Shown here: piece by piece, positions 52,801 to 60,196 of the stretch
Layout of the letters: each line of letters opens with the position of its first letter
Numbering within the stretch: position 1 is the first letter of the stretch
Assembly: GCF_003254115.1 (NCBI RefSeq)
Contig: NZ_QKZV01000004.1
Location: 186,001-250,000, forward strand
DNA: 64,000 nucleotides
Origin: Hydrotalea sandarakina
GTDB taxonomy: Bacteria; Bacteroidota; Bacteroidia; Chitinophagales; Chitinophagaceae
Reading direction: 5' to 3'
Notes under the pieces: generated by a model
What the model was told of the DNA's origin: nothing
What the model saw: only the letters and a program-made list of their open reading frames with translations
Database searches by the model: none
Position numbers and translations under genes: made by a program

Positions 52801-55191
52801 TCAGGGTAACGTAAACGCATTGCTGCCACCATGCAATGGGTATGAATGTTGCTTCCACTCTAGTTTTCCGCTTAACTTTTCAGGCAAATGAATGTTAACT
52901 TGCCATTGCCCATTTAGTTTTTTATAGGCCACTGCAATTGTACCATAGGGATGAGGAATTTGTCCACTTATGTTGGTAAGCTTACCCAAATGCGGACTAA
53001 TTTTTACGCTTTTAAAACCCGGTGCATCACTATCAATTCCCAAAACAGTTCTATAAATTTCAATATTCGGACTTGCACCCCATGCATGACAATCGGAACG
53101 TGAACCATTGATGTCAGAAGTTTCAGCCCAGGTTGTTAAACCCATTGCTAAATTTTGTTGCCAAATACTTAACCAATCTAAATAATCATTTCCCAAACCC
53201 GCTTTAATAAGTGCCTGATGCACATAGTACTTAAAATAAATGGAAGCCGGTGCCAATTGCTTATTATTCAAAAGTTGCCTTGCTATATTTTTAGCGGTAG
53301 TACCATCAACAGTATTGGTTAAAATAGCTAAAGCATTAGCATGCTGCGAAAACAAATTGCCATCATCAATATCTGACAACAAACCTACTTCGTTACGCCA
53401 ATACTTTTGCATAATGGTATGTTGTAACTGAGTGGCCTTTGTGTTATATAATTTTTCATAAGCAGGCATGCCTAATTGTTTCTCTAACTGCGAAGCAATT
53501 TGATAAGCCCAAAGCAGTTGTAGATCTAATATAGCCGAAGAGCCATTTTCAGAATAAGGTGCAGTACCACCATTCCATCCCGTGTGCCCATCTACCCAAT
53601 CAGTAAACATCCAGTAAGGAACATGTTGTAACGAGCCGTCTTTTTGTTGGTATTGCTGAAAAAACCATAAAATATTTCGTACCCCTTGCAGTTTTTGAGC
53701 AATGAAAATACTATCGCCCCTATATTTCCAATAATCAGCTAACATGCCAATATACCATAATGAAAAGGTTGGTATTTGTTGAGGCGTATAGGAAGGATGG
53801 CGACTTAAAGTAATACCTTCCGCCATTCTTGAATGGTCCATTTGGTTTAAAGCGTTTCTAACCAATCTGTCATCACCGCTATTGTATAAAGCAACTAAAG
53901 CCTGAATTCTGCTATCGCCAATGTATTGCAATTGCTCATAGTAAGGGCAATCCATAAACGTTTCAATAGCACATAAACGAGCTGTATGCCAGCCGGTTTG
54001 CAATATTTTATGCAGCATGGTATCCGATGTTTCAACAGCTGCATTTAGTTGATAGGGATAGCCAATAAATGTAGTATAAATATCTTGTACCGTTATAGGT
54101 TCATTTGTCGTAACTATCTGCAGTTGAATATAACGAAAGGTACGCCAGCTTAAACTTGTAAACAATTGATGCTGCTCACCGGAAGCTATAATACTATCTT
54201 TTCTACCTAAAATAACTTTATTTGCAATTTCATTTCGGTTGCCTTTTTGCAGTGTAGGTTTACCATTCGCATCTTTCTCAAATAAAGCTTCCGCATAGGT
54301 TAAAGTAAGCGTAGCATTATTACCACCGGAAAATAAAACATGAACAAAGGCATTGGTAAGTTGTGCATTATCTAATAACAAGGTTGCGGAACTGTGTGCA
54401 GGAATTTGTATAGGAGAATTGCCCAATAAAAAATTATTATTGGCTACTACACCAATGGCACTGCGTATGTTTTTAATTCTTGTATCAGTTAATTCCATTG
54501 GAGGTAAACTGCCGGGTACCAACATCCATTCATTAATATCGCCAACACCTTTTGGTTTAGCCCCTGACCAACCAATATTTACTGCAGAAGGCCATGAATC
54601 ATCATTAAAATCAATTTCTTTCCAATGCAAAGGCATATGGTGCATATTCACAATTTCACCAGGACCTGCAACATAATATCCTGCATACCCAATACCCGCA
54701 AGCGGTTGATAAGCTTTACAAATAAAACTTTTCCAACTGCTATTGGTATTAACTGCACTTTCATCCGCTGAATTACCTTGCATTAGCCAACCTGTACGAT
54801 GCGATATTTGTGCTTCAGGTCTGTAACTGCTTTCATTCCACACCTCAGCAGCAATAATATTAAAGCCCGTTTTTAAAAAAGGTTTTAAATCAATGGTTGT
54901 ATAATTCCAATAGTTCAAGTCACTTCGTGCCGGACCTAAGCTAACTAATTGGCCATTTACATAAAGTTTATAACGATTGTCTGCCGATACATGAACCCAA
55001 TATTGTTGTGGTAATTGAACAATGTTGATTTGTTTTCTAAAAAAATAAACACCATAATCATTGAGTGCGGTGTTGGGTGCTTGTATCCAATGAGCGGACC
55101 AGGTTTGGTTTTGTAATGCCACATTTATTGGTTGGGCAACAATGAAATTGCCAATCACAACACTTAAAAAAAAGCCTATTACCTTTCGCAT
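52801..55191 (-). CDS. secreted GH78-type alpha-L-rhamnosidase-like enzyme
   Basis: The product of about 796 residues has a signal peptide (MRKVIGFFLSVVIGNFIVAQ) and an N-terminal carbohydrate-binding sandwich (SAHWIQAPNTALNDYGVYFF, YKLYVNGQLVSLGPARSDL). The (alpha/alpha)6 catalytic barrel has DCPYYEQLQYIGDSRIQALV and FTDWVDGHTGWNGGTAPYSE. The GH78 C-terminal sandwich has TWAETSDINGSRSDCHAWGA followed by GIDSDAPGFKSVKISPHLG. The family cleaves terminal alpha-L-rhamnose. It starts 26 bp after the Gfo/Idh/MocA gene on the same strand and probably belongs to the same operon. Fine specificity is uncertain. Confidence 0.85.
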   Translation of the reverse strand: MRKVIGFFLSVVIGNFIVAQPINVALQNQTWSAHWIQAPNTALNDYGVYFFRKQINIVQLPQQYWVHVSADNRYKLYVNGQLVSLGPARSDLNYWNYTTIDLKPFLKTGFNIIAAEVWNESSYRPEAQISHRTGWLMQGNSADESAVNTNSSWKSFICKAYQPLAGIGYAGYYVAGPGEIVNMHHMPLHWKEIDFNDDSWPSAVNIGWSGAKPKGVGDINEWMLVPGSLPPMELTDTRIKNIRSAIGVVANNNFLLGNSPIQIPAHSSATLLLDNAQLTNAFVHVLFSGGNNATLTLTYAEALFEKDANGKPTLQKGNRNEIANKVILGRKDSIIASGEQHQLFTSLSWRTFRYIQLQIVTTNEPITVQDIYTTFIGYPYQLNAAVETSDTMLHKILQTGWHTARLCAIETFMDCPYYEQLQYIGDSRIQALVALYNSGDDRLVRNALNQMDHSRMAEGITLSRHPSYTPQQIPTFSLWYIGMLADYWKYRGDSIFIAQKLQGVRNILWFFQQYQQKDGSLQHVPYWMFTDWVDGHTGWNGGTAPYSENGSSAILDLQLLWAYQIASQLEKQLGMPAYEKLYNTKATQLQHTIMQKYWRNEVGLLSDIDDGNLFSQHANALAILTNTVDGTTAKNIARQLLNNKQLAPASIYFKYYVHQALIKAGLGNDYLDWLSIWQQNLAMGLTTWAETSDINGSRSDCHAWGASPNIEIYRTVLGIDSDAPGFKSVKISPHLGKLTNISGQIPHPYGTIAVAYKKLNGQWQVNIHLPEKLSGKLEWKQHSYPLHGGSNAFTLP

Positions 55192-55217
55192 AAACAAAAC
55201 ATTTTAAACCCACTCAT

Positions 55218-56531
55218 TTAAATTTCGGGTTGCCAACCCGGTTCATATGTTCTTCCCCATAATGCCATAGCCTCAGCATCATCAATAATATGTCCGTTAG
55301 CTGGATTGCAATACAATGTACGGCCTACCCTTTGTGCTATATTAGCTAAATGACAAAGTAGTACACTCTTGCTACCTTCTGTTACGGGAGAAGTAATTTT
55401 CGTTTCCCCTTTTACAGCATCAATAAAATTGCTGAAATGATAAAAATCTAAATTACCATTGGCACTTACAGGGTTAGAAGGATCAGCTACCACTTCGCTT
55501 TTTACTGCTTTAACTAAGTGATTGTCTTTATCGTATATAGCATAATCGCCACCCCCTTTATTTACCAAGGTGCCTTTATCACCATAAATAATAAATCCTC
55601 TACCGGCACCCTCTACAGGATAAATATTACAACTTCTACTTTCCCAGGTAATGGCTTTTTTATCACCGAACTCAAATCCGGCCACTTGCGTATCAGGTGT
55701 TTGCCAATCATCTTTAAATGCATAACGACCACCGGTTGACGTAACTTTACTGGGATAATCAACATTTAAAAACCAGCGGCAGCAATCAATTTCGTGTGTA
55801 CCATTGTTGCAAGCTTCGCCGGTTCCCCAATGCCAAAACCAATGCCAGTTATAATGTATTAAATTATCCTGGTAAGGTTTTCGTGGTGCAGGACCTTGCC
55901 ATAACTCGTAATTTAATGTAGCAGGTACCGGTACCACCTTGCCGTAGCCAATGCTAGTTCTATTGTTTGCATACCAGCCTTTTGCAAAATAAGTATTACC
56001 AATAATGCCATTGTGCACTAAATTAACCGCTTCAATTAAACTGGGAAATGAACGACGCTGATTACCCATTTGAATTAACTTGCCATATCGCTGCATAGCG
56101 GTTACAATCATTTCGCCCTCATGCGGATTTTGGCCGCAGGGCTTTTCAACATAAACATGTTTTCCGTTTTGCACACCTAATATTGCAGCAGGTGTGTGCC
56201 AATGATCAGGTGCTGCAATTACTAAAGCATCAAAATCTTTTTGGGTAACCAATTTCCGAATATCAGATACAACAATGGGTTTCCGTTGGGCATCTTTCAA
56301 TGCATCTAAACCATTTTTTATGGCGCCCTGCTCAACATCGCAAATGTAAGCCACTTCAACATTCGGCAACTGCGAAAAACTTTTAGCCAAATAAGCCCCT
56401 CGACTATTTACACCCATTACCGCAACAATTACTTTATTACTGGGTGCTAATTTTCCAAAAACCGGAAAATTTAAAATGGTTACACCGGCCGTAGCCAATG
56501 TAGCTTGTTGCAAAAATTTTCTTCTTTGCAT
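55218..56531 (-). CDS. Tat-exported Gfo/Idh/MocA oxidoreductase
   Basis: The 437-residue protein begins with a twin-arginine signal, MQRRKFLQQATLATAGVTIL. The Rossmann domain follows (VIVAVMGVNSRGAYLAKSF), then the catalytic Lys motif VYVEKPCGQNPHEGE and the sugar-site region HWFWHWGTGEACNNGTHEID. Exported members of this family with NAD(P) bound are known to oxidise sugars, including the C3 hydroxyl of glycosides. It lies between a double PF06439 (3-keto-disaccharide hydrolase) gene and the rhamnosidase-like gene on the same strand. I infer that it makes the 3-keto-glycoside that the PF06439 protein then cleaves. Confidence 0.9.
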   Translation of the reverse strand: MQRRKFLQQATLATAGVTILNFPVFGKLAPSNKVIVAVMGVNSRGAYLAKSFSQLPNVEVAYICDVEQGAIKNGLDALKDAQRKPIVVSDIRKLVTQKDFDALVIAAPDHWHTPAAILGVQNGKHVYVEKPCGQNPHEGEMIVTAMQRYGKLIQMGNQRRSFPSLIEAVNLVHNGIIGNTYFAKGWYANNRTSIGYGKVVPVPATLNYELWQGPAPRKPYQDNLIHYNWHWFWHWGTGEACNNGTHEIDCCRWFLNVDYPSKVTSTGGRYAFKDDWQTPDTQVAGFEFGDKKAITWESRSCNIYPVEGAGRGFIIYGDKGTLVNKGGGDYAIYDKDNHLVKAVKSEVVADPSNPVSANGNLDFYHFSNFIDAVKGETKITSPVTEGSKSVLLCHLANIAQRVGRTLYCNPANGHIIDDAEAMALWGRTYEPGWQPEI

Positions 56532-56591
56532 AAACTATTTTTTTGTACTTAACTGTATTGCTACTATGTAGCTTTTCTTGCGTCGCACACT

Positions 56592-56606
56592 TGTACTTTT
56601 AGTACA
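56592..56606. promoter_or_regulatory. 6-bp inverted repeat with 3-nt spacer
   Basis: TGTACT-TTT-AGTACA lies in the 83-bp gap between the PF06439 gene and the Gfo/Idh/MocA gene. It could be an operator or a weak processing hairpin; there is no T-run. Confidence 0.3.
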
Positions 56607-56614
56607 CTATTCGG

Positions 56615-57970
56615 CTATTGTAACGTTTTAATTTTAATGCTTCTAAAGCTAACCTCATTGCCGTGGTCTTGTAACAAAATATGTCCTTGCTTTGCCTCGC
56701 CAAAATTTTTCCAAATTTTAAATTTGCTAATAGCAACTAAAGCCCTGAATGCATCAGAACCTCTATCATATTCCAACACTTTTATACCATTTAAATAATG
56801 TTCTACATGGTTATTGGGGTACACCACAATTCTTCCGGTATTCCAACTACCAACAGGATGCACAAAGCGTGATTCTTTTTTGGCAGGTATTAAATCATAT
56901 AACGATGCTAGCGTTCTATCCCCATCTCTTCCCAGTTTAGCATCAGGGTGTAGTGCATCATCTAAAACTTGATATTCCAAACCAATAGCAGAACCTTCAT
57001 TATGTTCCGTTAAGGTTACAAAATATTTCACACCACTATTAGCGCCGGGTGTTAATTTAAACTCAAACGATAAATCAAAAGCGCTGTATTGTTTATCAGT
57101 TACTACATCACCGCCATTGCCACCTTCTTTTCCTTGCGATGCCAGCACCGTAATCATTCCATCTTTTATTTGCCAATCGGTTTTAGGAAAATGATCTTTA
57201 TAAGCACCACGCCATCCATCACTATTTTCGCCATTAAACAATAATTGCCAGCCCCATTGCTTTTCATAGGGGCACAAATAATTGGGAATATTATTAACAA
57301 CGTATATGGCTTTATGAAAAGGACTTGATTGAATATTTTTAGTTTGTATGCGAATATTTTTAAAATACACTTTTTCACCGGCTAATGCACTGTTATTTCC
57401 TATGCTATGTACTTGTAAAGCAATAAAACCCTCTTTATCCATCGTATCTACAACATATGCTGCGGGAACACCATTAATCCATGTTTTTATTTCATTTCCT
57501 ATGCATTCTACTTTTATGTGATTGAATTTAGCAGGCATATAGGCTTTTTGTGCATCGGGATTTAATGAAAGTGGATACAACCAATCGCGCCGAGCTTCAT
57601 CATATAAGCCACCTGTCCATTTGCGGGAAGATGGGTCTAATTCATATTGATAACCATATACCCTACCTGCTTCATTTACATGGCTGCGCAATTGCACACC
57701 GGAATTAGAGGTACTATCCGGCAACATAGCATCTAATTCTAAAACAAAATTTCCGTAAGTGTTTTTCGTTCTTAAAAAACTGTTGGGTGAACCTGCAACC
57801 GTTTCACCCACAATCATCCCATTCTGTACGCTAAACTTGGCCGTTCCTGCAGCTTGTTCCCAACCTGTTAAATCTTTCCCATTGAATAAGGATATCCAAT
57901 TTTGAGCAAATAAGTTATTACTAATGGTTGCGCTACATATTATTACAACCAGTGCAAATAAACGTTTCAT
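56615..57970 (-). CDS. two-domain PF06439 protein (DUF1080, 3-keto-disaccharide hydrolase type)
   Basis: From the ATG at 57970 a signal peptide (MKRLFALVVIICSATISNNL) precedes two PF06439 jelly-roll domains. The first (about 23-210) starts NWISLFNGKDLTGWEQAAG; the second (about 230-450) has WGWQLLFNGENSDGWRGAYK and ANSGVKYFVTLTEHNEGSAI. Pfam renamed this family 3-keto-disaccharide hydrolase, because members cleave 3-keto-glycosides by elimination. A single domain of about 200 residues is usual, so this is an internal duplication. It is the first gene of the leftward run with the oxidoreductase and rhamnosidase-like genes, and divergent from the TIM-barrel isomerase gene. Confidence 0.9.
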   Translation of the reverse strand: MKRLFALVVIICSATISNNLFAQNWISLFNGKDLTGWEQAAGTAKFSVQNGMIVGETVAGSPNSFLRTKNTYGNFVLELDAMLPDSTSNSGVQLRSHVNEAGRVYGYQYELDPSSRKWTGGLYDEARRDWLYPLSLNPDAQKAYMPAKFNHIKVECIGNEIKTWINGVPAAYVVDTMDKEGFIALQVHSIGNNSALAGEKVYFKNIRIQTKNIQSSPFHKAIYVVNNIPNYLCPYEKQWGWQLLFNGENSDGWRGAYKDHFPKTDWQIKDGMITVLASQGKEGGNGGDVVTDKQYSAFDLSFEFKLTPGANSGVKYFVTLTEHNEGSAIGLEYQVLDDALHPDAKLGRDGDRTLASLYDLIPAKKESRFVHPVGSWNTGRIVVYPNNHVEHYLNGIKVLEYDRGSDAFRALVAISKFKIWKNFGEAKQGHILLQDHGNEVSFRSIKIKTLQ

Positions 57971-58380
57971 GTGGCAGCAATTAAGGTATTGAAAAATTAC
58001 AACCTTCACTTAAAACCAACAATTAAATTATACTTATTACTTGCCTGTTTTTGCAGTCAATATGTATGCGTACTTCCATGCTGTTTCAAAATCGATAATT
58101 ATTCTGTTGCTATCACTACAAGCAATACTAATGCGGTAAAGCCTTTCAAAAGGTTGTACATCCGAAAATAATAGGAATGACATTCGTTTTCTATATCAGT
58201 TTGATATTTATCAAAAAAATGTAATCAAGCTATGATGCTAAAATGTTTCCATTCATTCTAAAATATAACAGTGAAGCCATTCACACAAAAAATTTATAAA
58301 CCAAAAGCCAAATTCAGGGCCTACTATAGTAGGACAACTTACAACAAACAACTAACTTTAAACACCTAAAACCTAACGAT
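57971..58380. other. 410-bp divergent promoter region
   Basis: This gap drives the PF06439 operon leftward and the isomerase operon rightward. It contains a perfect 14-bp palindrome CCTACTATAGTAGG at 58320-58333, 19 bp upstream of a TAACTTTA box (58353-58360, one mismatch from TAnnTTTG) on the plus strand. The isomerase ATG follows 20 bp later. A GTG-initiated frame at the left end has no support as a gene. Confidence 0.45.
58320..58333. promoter_or_regulatory. 14-bp perfect palindrome, operator candidate
   Basis: CCTACTATAGTAGG lies where a -33 element would be expected for the rightward promoter. A regulator binding here could repress or activate the isomerase-SDR genes and possibly the divergent operon. 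Confidence 0.4.
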
Positions 58381-59304
58381 ATGCTGAAAAGAAGAGATTT
58401 TTTAAAAACAACCGGAATGGCTGCATTAAGTGGCTTAGCTGTTTCCAAAGCGGTTGCCTCAGGCAGTTTTTGGGAAACAATGCCGCCTGCCGGAGTTCAG
58501 TTGTATACCTTTTTTAATGTAATTGATGCAGATGTACCGGGCACTTTGCAAAAAATTGCTGACATAGGTTATAAAAACATTGAATCGGCTTTTAGCAAAA
58601 AAGGCGGTTATTATGGCATGACCCCCAAAGCATTTGCAGCGTTGGTAAAGGATAAAGGACTTTCCTGGAAATCGCACCATGTATTAGGTGCGCCGTTTCA
58701 ATTGCCACCCGGTCGCAAAATGCCTAATGGGCCCGATGGGAAACCCATTGTTATTCCGCCTATGAAAAATTTACGCGACAATATGCAGGAGCTAGTTGAT
58801 GAAGCTGCTGAAGGCGGTATTCCTTATTTGGTTTGTGCCAGCATTCCACTCAATACAACAGATGAAATAAAATCGGCGATGAACACTTTGAACAAAACGG
58901 ATGAGGCTTGTAAAAAGGCCGGTATTCAGTTTGCTTACCATAACCATTACACCGAGTTTAAGCCGGTTGATGGAGTTTTGCCTTATGATATTATTTTAAA
59001 AGAAACACCTGTTGCATTGGAATTAGATTTGGCATGGGTTACCAAAGCCGGCGTAAATCCGGTTACGTTATTTGAACAAAACCCGGGGCGCTACAAATTA
59101 TGGCACGTAAAAGATATTGACAAGGATTTAAAACAACCACAGCCGGTAGGTACAGGTGTTGTAAATTTTAAAAATATTTTTGAGCACGCAAAAACCTCAG
59201 GCATGCAATATTATTTTGTTGAGCATGATAATCCTGCTGACCCATTTGCCAGCATTACCACCAGTATGCAAAATCTGAAAAAAATTTGGGGCAGCATTGC
59301 TTAA
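58381..59304 (+). CDS. Tat-exported sugar phosphate isomerase/epimerase (AP_endonuc_2 TIM barrel)
   Basis: The 307-residue protein has a twin-arginine signal, MLKRRDFLKTTGMAALSGLA, and an AP_endonuclease-2 TIM barrel: AGVQLYTFFNVIDADVPGTL, QKIADIGYKNIESAF, FAYHNHYTEFKPVDG and KLWHVKDIDKDLKQPQPVGT then GVVNFKNIF. The metal ligands Glu, Asp, His and Glu are consistent with the fold. Family members isomerise, epimerise or eliminate keto-sugars. Tat export together with the exported oxidoreductase next door argues for a periplasmic 3-keto-sugar step. The SDR gene follows after 70 bp. Confidence 0.9.
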   Translation: MLKRRDFLKTTGMAALSGLAVSKAVASGSFWETMPPAGVQLYTFFNVIDADVPGTLQKIADIGYKNIESAFSKKGGYYGMTPKAFAALVKDKGLSWKSHHVLGAPFQLPPGRKMPNGPDGKPIVIPPMKNLRDNMQELVDEAAEGGIPYLVCASIPLNTTDEIKSAMNTLNKTDEACKKAGIQFAYHNHYTEFKPVDGVLPYDIILKETPVALELDLAWVTKAGVNPVTLFEQNPGRYKLWHVKDIDKDLKQPQPVGTGVVNFKNIFEHAKTSGMQYYFVEHDNPADPFASITTSMQNLKKIWGSIA

Positions 59305-59374
59305 AAGTTGTTTAAAACAAAAGTTGGCGTAAACTAATTGCTTAGCATTATTGTTTGAACAAAAAACTCATAAC

Positions 59375-60136
59375 ATGAGCAGTACAAAAATAGCTTTAGT
59401 AACCGGTGGCAACAGGGGATTAGGAAAAGACATGGCTTTACAATTAGCACACAAAGGACATAACGTTATTATTACTTATCACCAAAACCGTGAGTTGGCC
59501 ATACAAACAGTTGCTGAATTAGAGCAATTAAAAGTTAAATCCGTTGCATTACATTTAAACCTTTCAGATGTTAAAAGTATTCCGGCATTCATTGTAACTT
59601 TAAAAGATACATTGCACAGCAATTTCAATGCTACCCATTTTGATTATTTAATTAACAATGCCGGCATGGGCGCAACTGTTCCATTTGAAGAAGTTACAGA
59701 AGCATTGTTTGATGAATTTTTGAACGTACATTTTAAATCGGTGTATTTTTTAACGCAACACTGCATACCTATTTTAAATAACGGAGGTTGTGTTATTAAT
59801 ATTTCCAGTGGCACCACCCGTTATTGTAATCCGGGTTATTCTGTTTATTCTTCCATGAAAGGAGCGGTTGAGGTATTTACGCGTTATGTAGCCAAAGAAT
59901 TAGGTCACAAAGGCATTAGAGCCAATGTGGTGGCACCGGGCCCTGTTGAAACCGATTTCAATCATGCTGCTATTCGCAGTAACCCTTTAATGAAAGAACG
60001 ATTGGCATCACTTTCGCCATTAGGCAGGGTTGGCGTTGCCGAGGATATAGGTAGTGTAGTAGCTTTTTTATGCAGTGATGAAGCACGTTGGATTAATGGT
60101 CAGCGTATAGAAGTGAGTGGCGGTATCAATATTTAA
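59375..60136 (+). CDS. short-chain dehydrogenase/reductase (SDR)
   Basis: This cytosolic classical SDR of about 253 residues has the NAD(P) loop ALVTGGNRGLGKDMALQLA, the structural NNAGMGA, the catalytic Ser in VINISSGTTRY, and YSVYSSMKGAVEVF with the Tyr-x-x-x-Lys pair. It ends in NGQRIEVSGGINI. It resembles 3-oxoacyl-ACP reductase and sugar dehydrogenases, with no certain substrate. The ATG at 59375 is preferred over a TTG at 59351. It follows the isomerase by 70 bp and ends at a strong terminator, so the pair may act on a keto-sugar. Confidence 0.92.
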   Translation: MSSTKIALVTGGNRGLGKDMALQLAHKGHNVIITYHQNRELAIQTVAELEQLKVKSVALHLNLSDVKSIPAFIVTLKDTLHSNFNATHFDYLINNAGMGATVPFEEVTEALFDEFLNVHFKSVYFLTQHCIPILNNGGCVINISSGTTRYCNPGYSVYSSMKGAVEVFTRYVAKELGHKGIRANVVAPGPVETDFNHAAIRSNPLMKERLASLSPLGRVGVAEDIGSVVAFLCSDEARWINGQRIEVSGGINI

Positions 60137-60146
60137 ATTATACAAG

Positions 60147-60183
60147 AAACGCCATAGTGAAAATACTATGGCGTTTATTTTTT
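60147..60183. terminator. terminator after the SDR gene
   Basis: AAACGCCATAGT pairs perfectly with ACTATGGCGTTT (12 bp) around a 6-nt loop, followed by ATTTTTTAG. It also serves the convergent GH36-like gene only weakly. Confidence 0.93.
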
Positions 60184-60196
60184 AGTTTACACAACA

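Noticed and set aside
57971-58171. 66-codon plus-strand frame in the divergent promoter region
   Set aside because: It starts with GTG, has no family similarity I can see, no promoter box, and lies where two promoters are needed.
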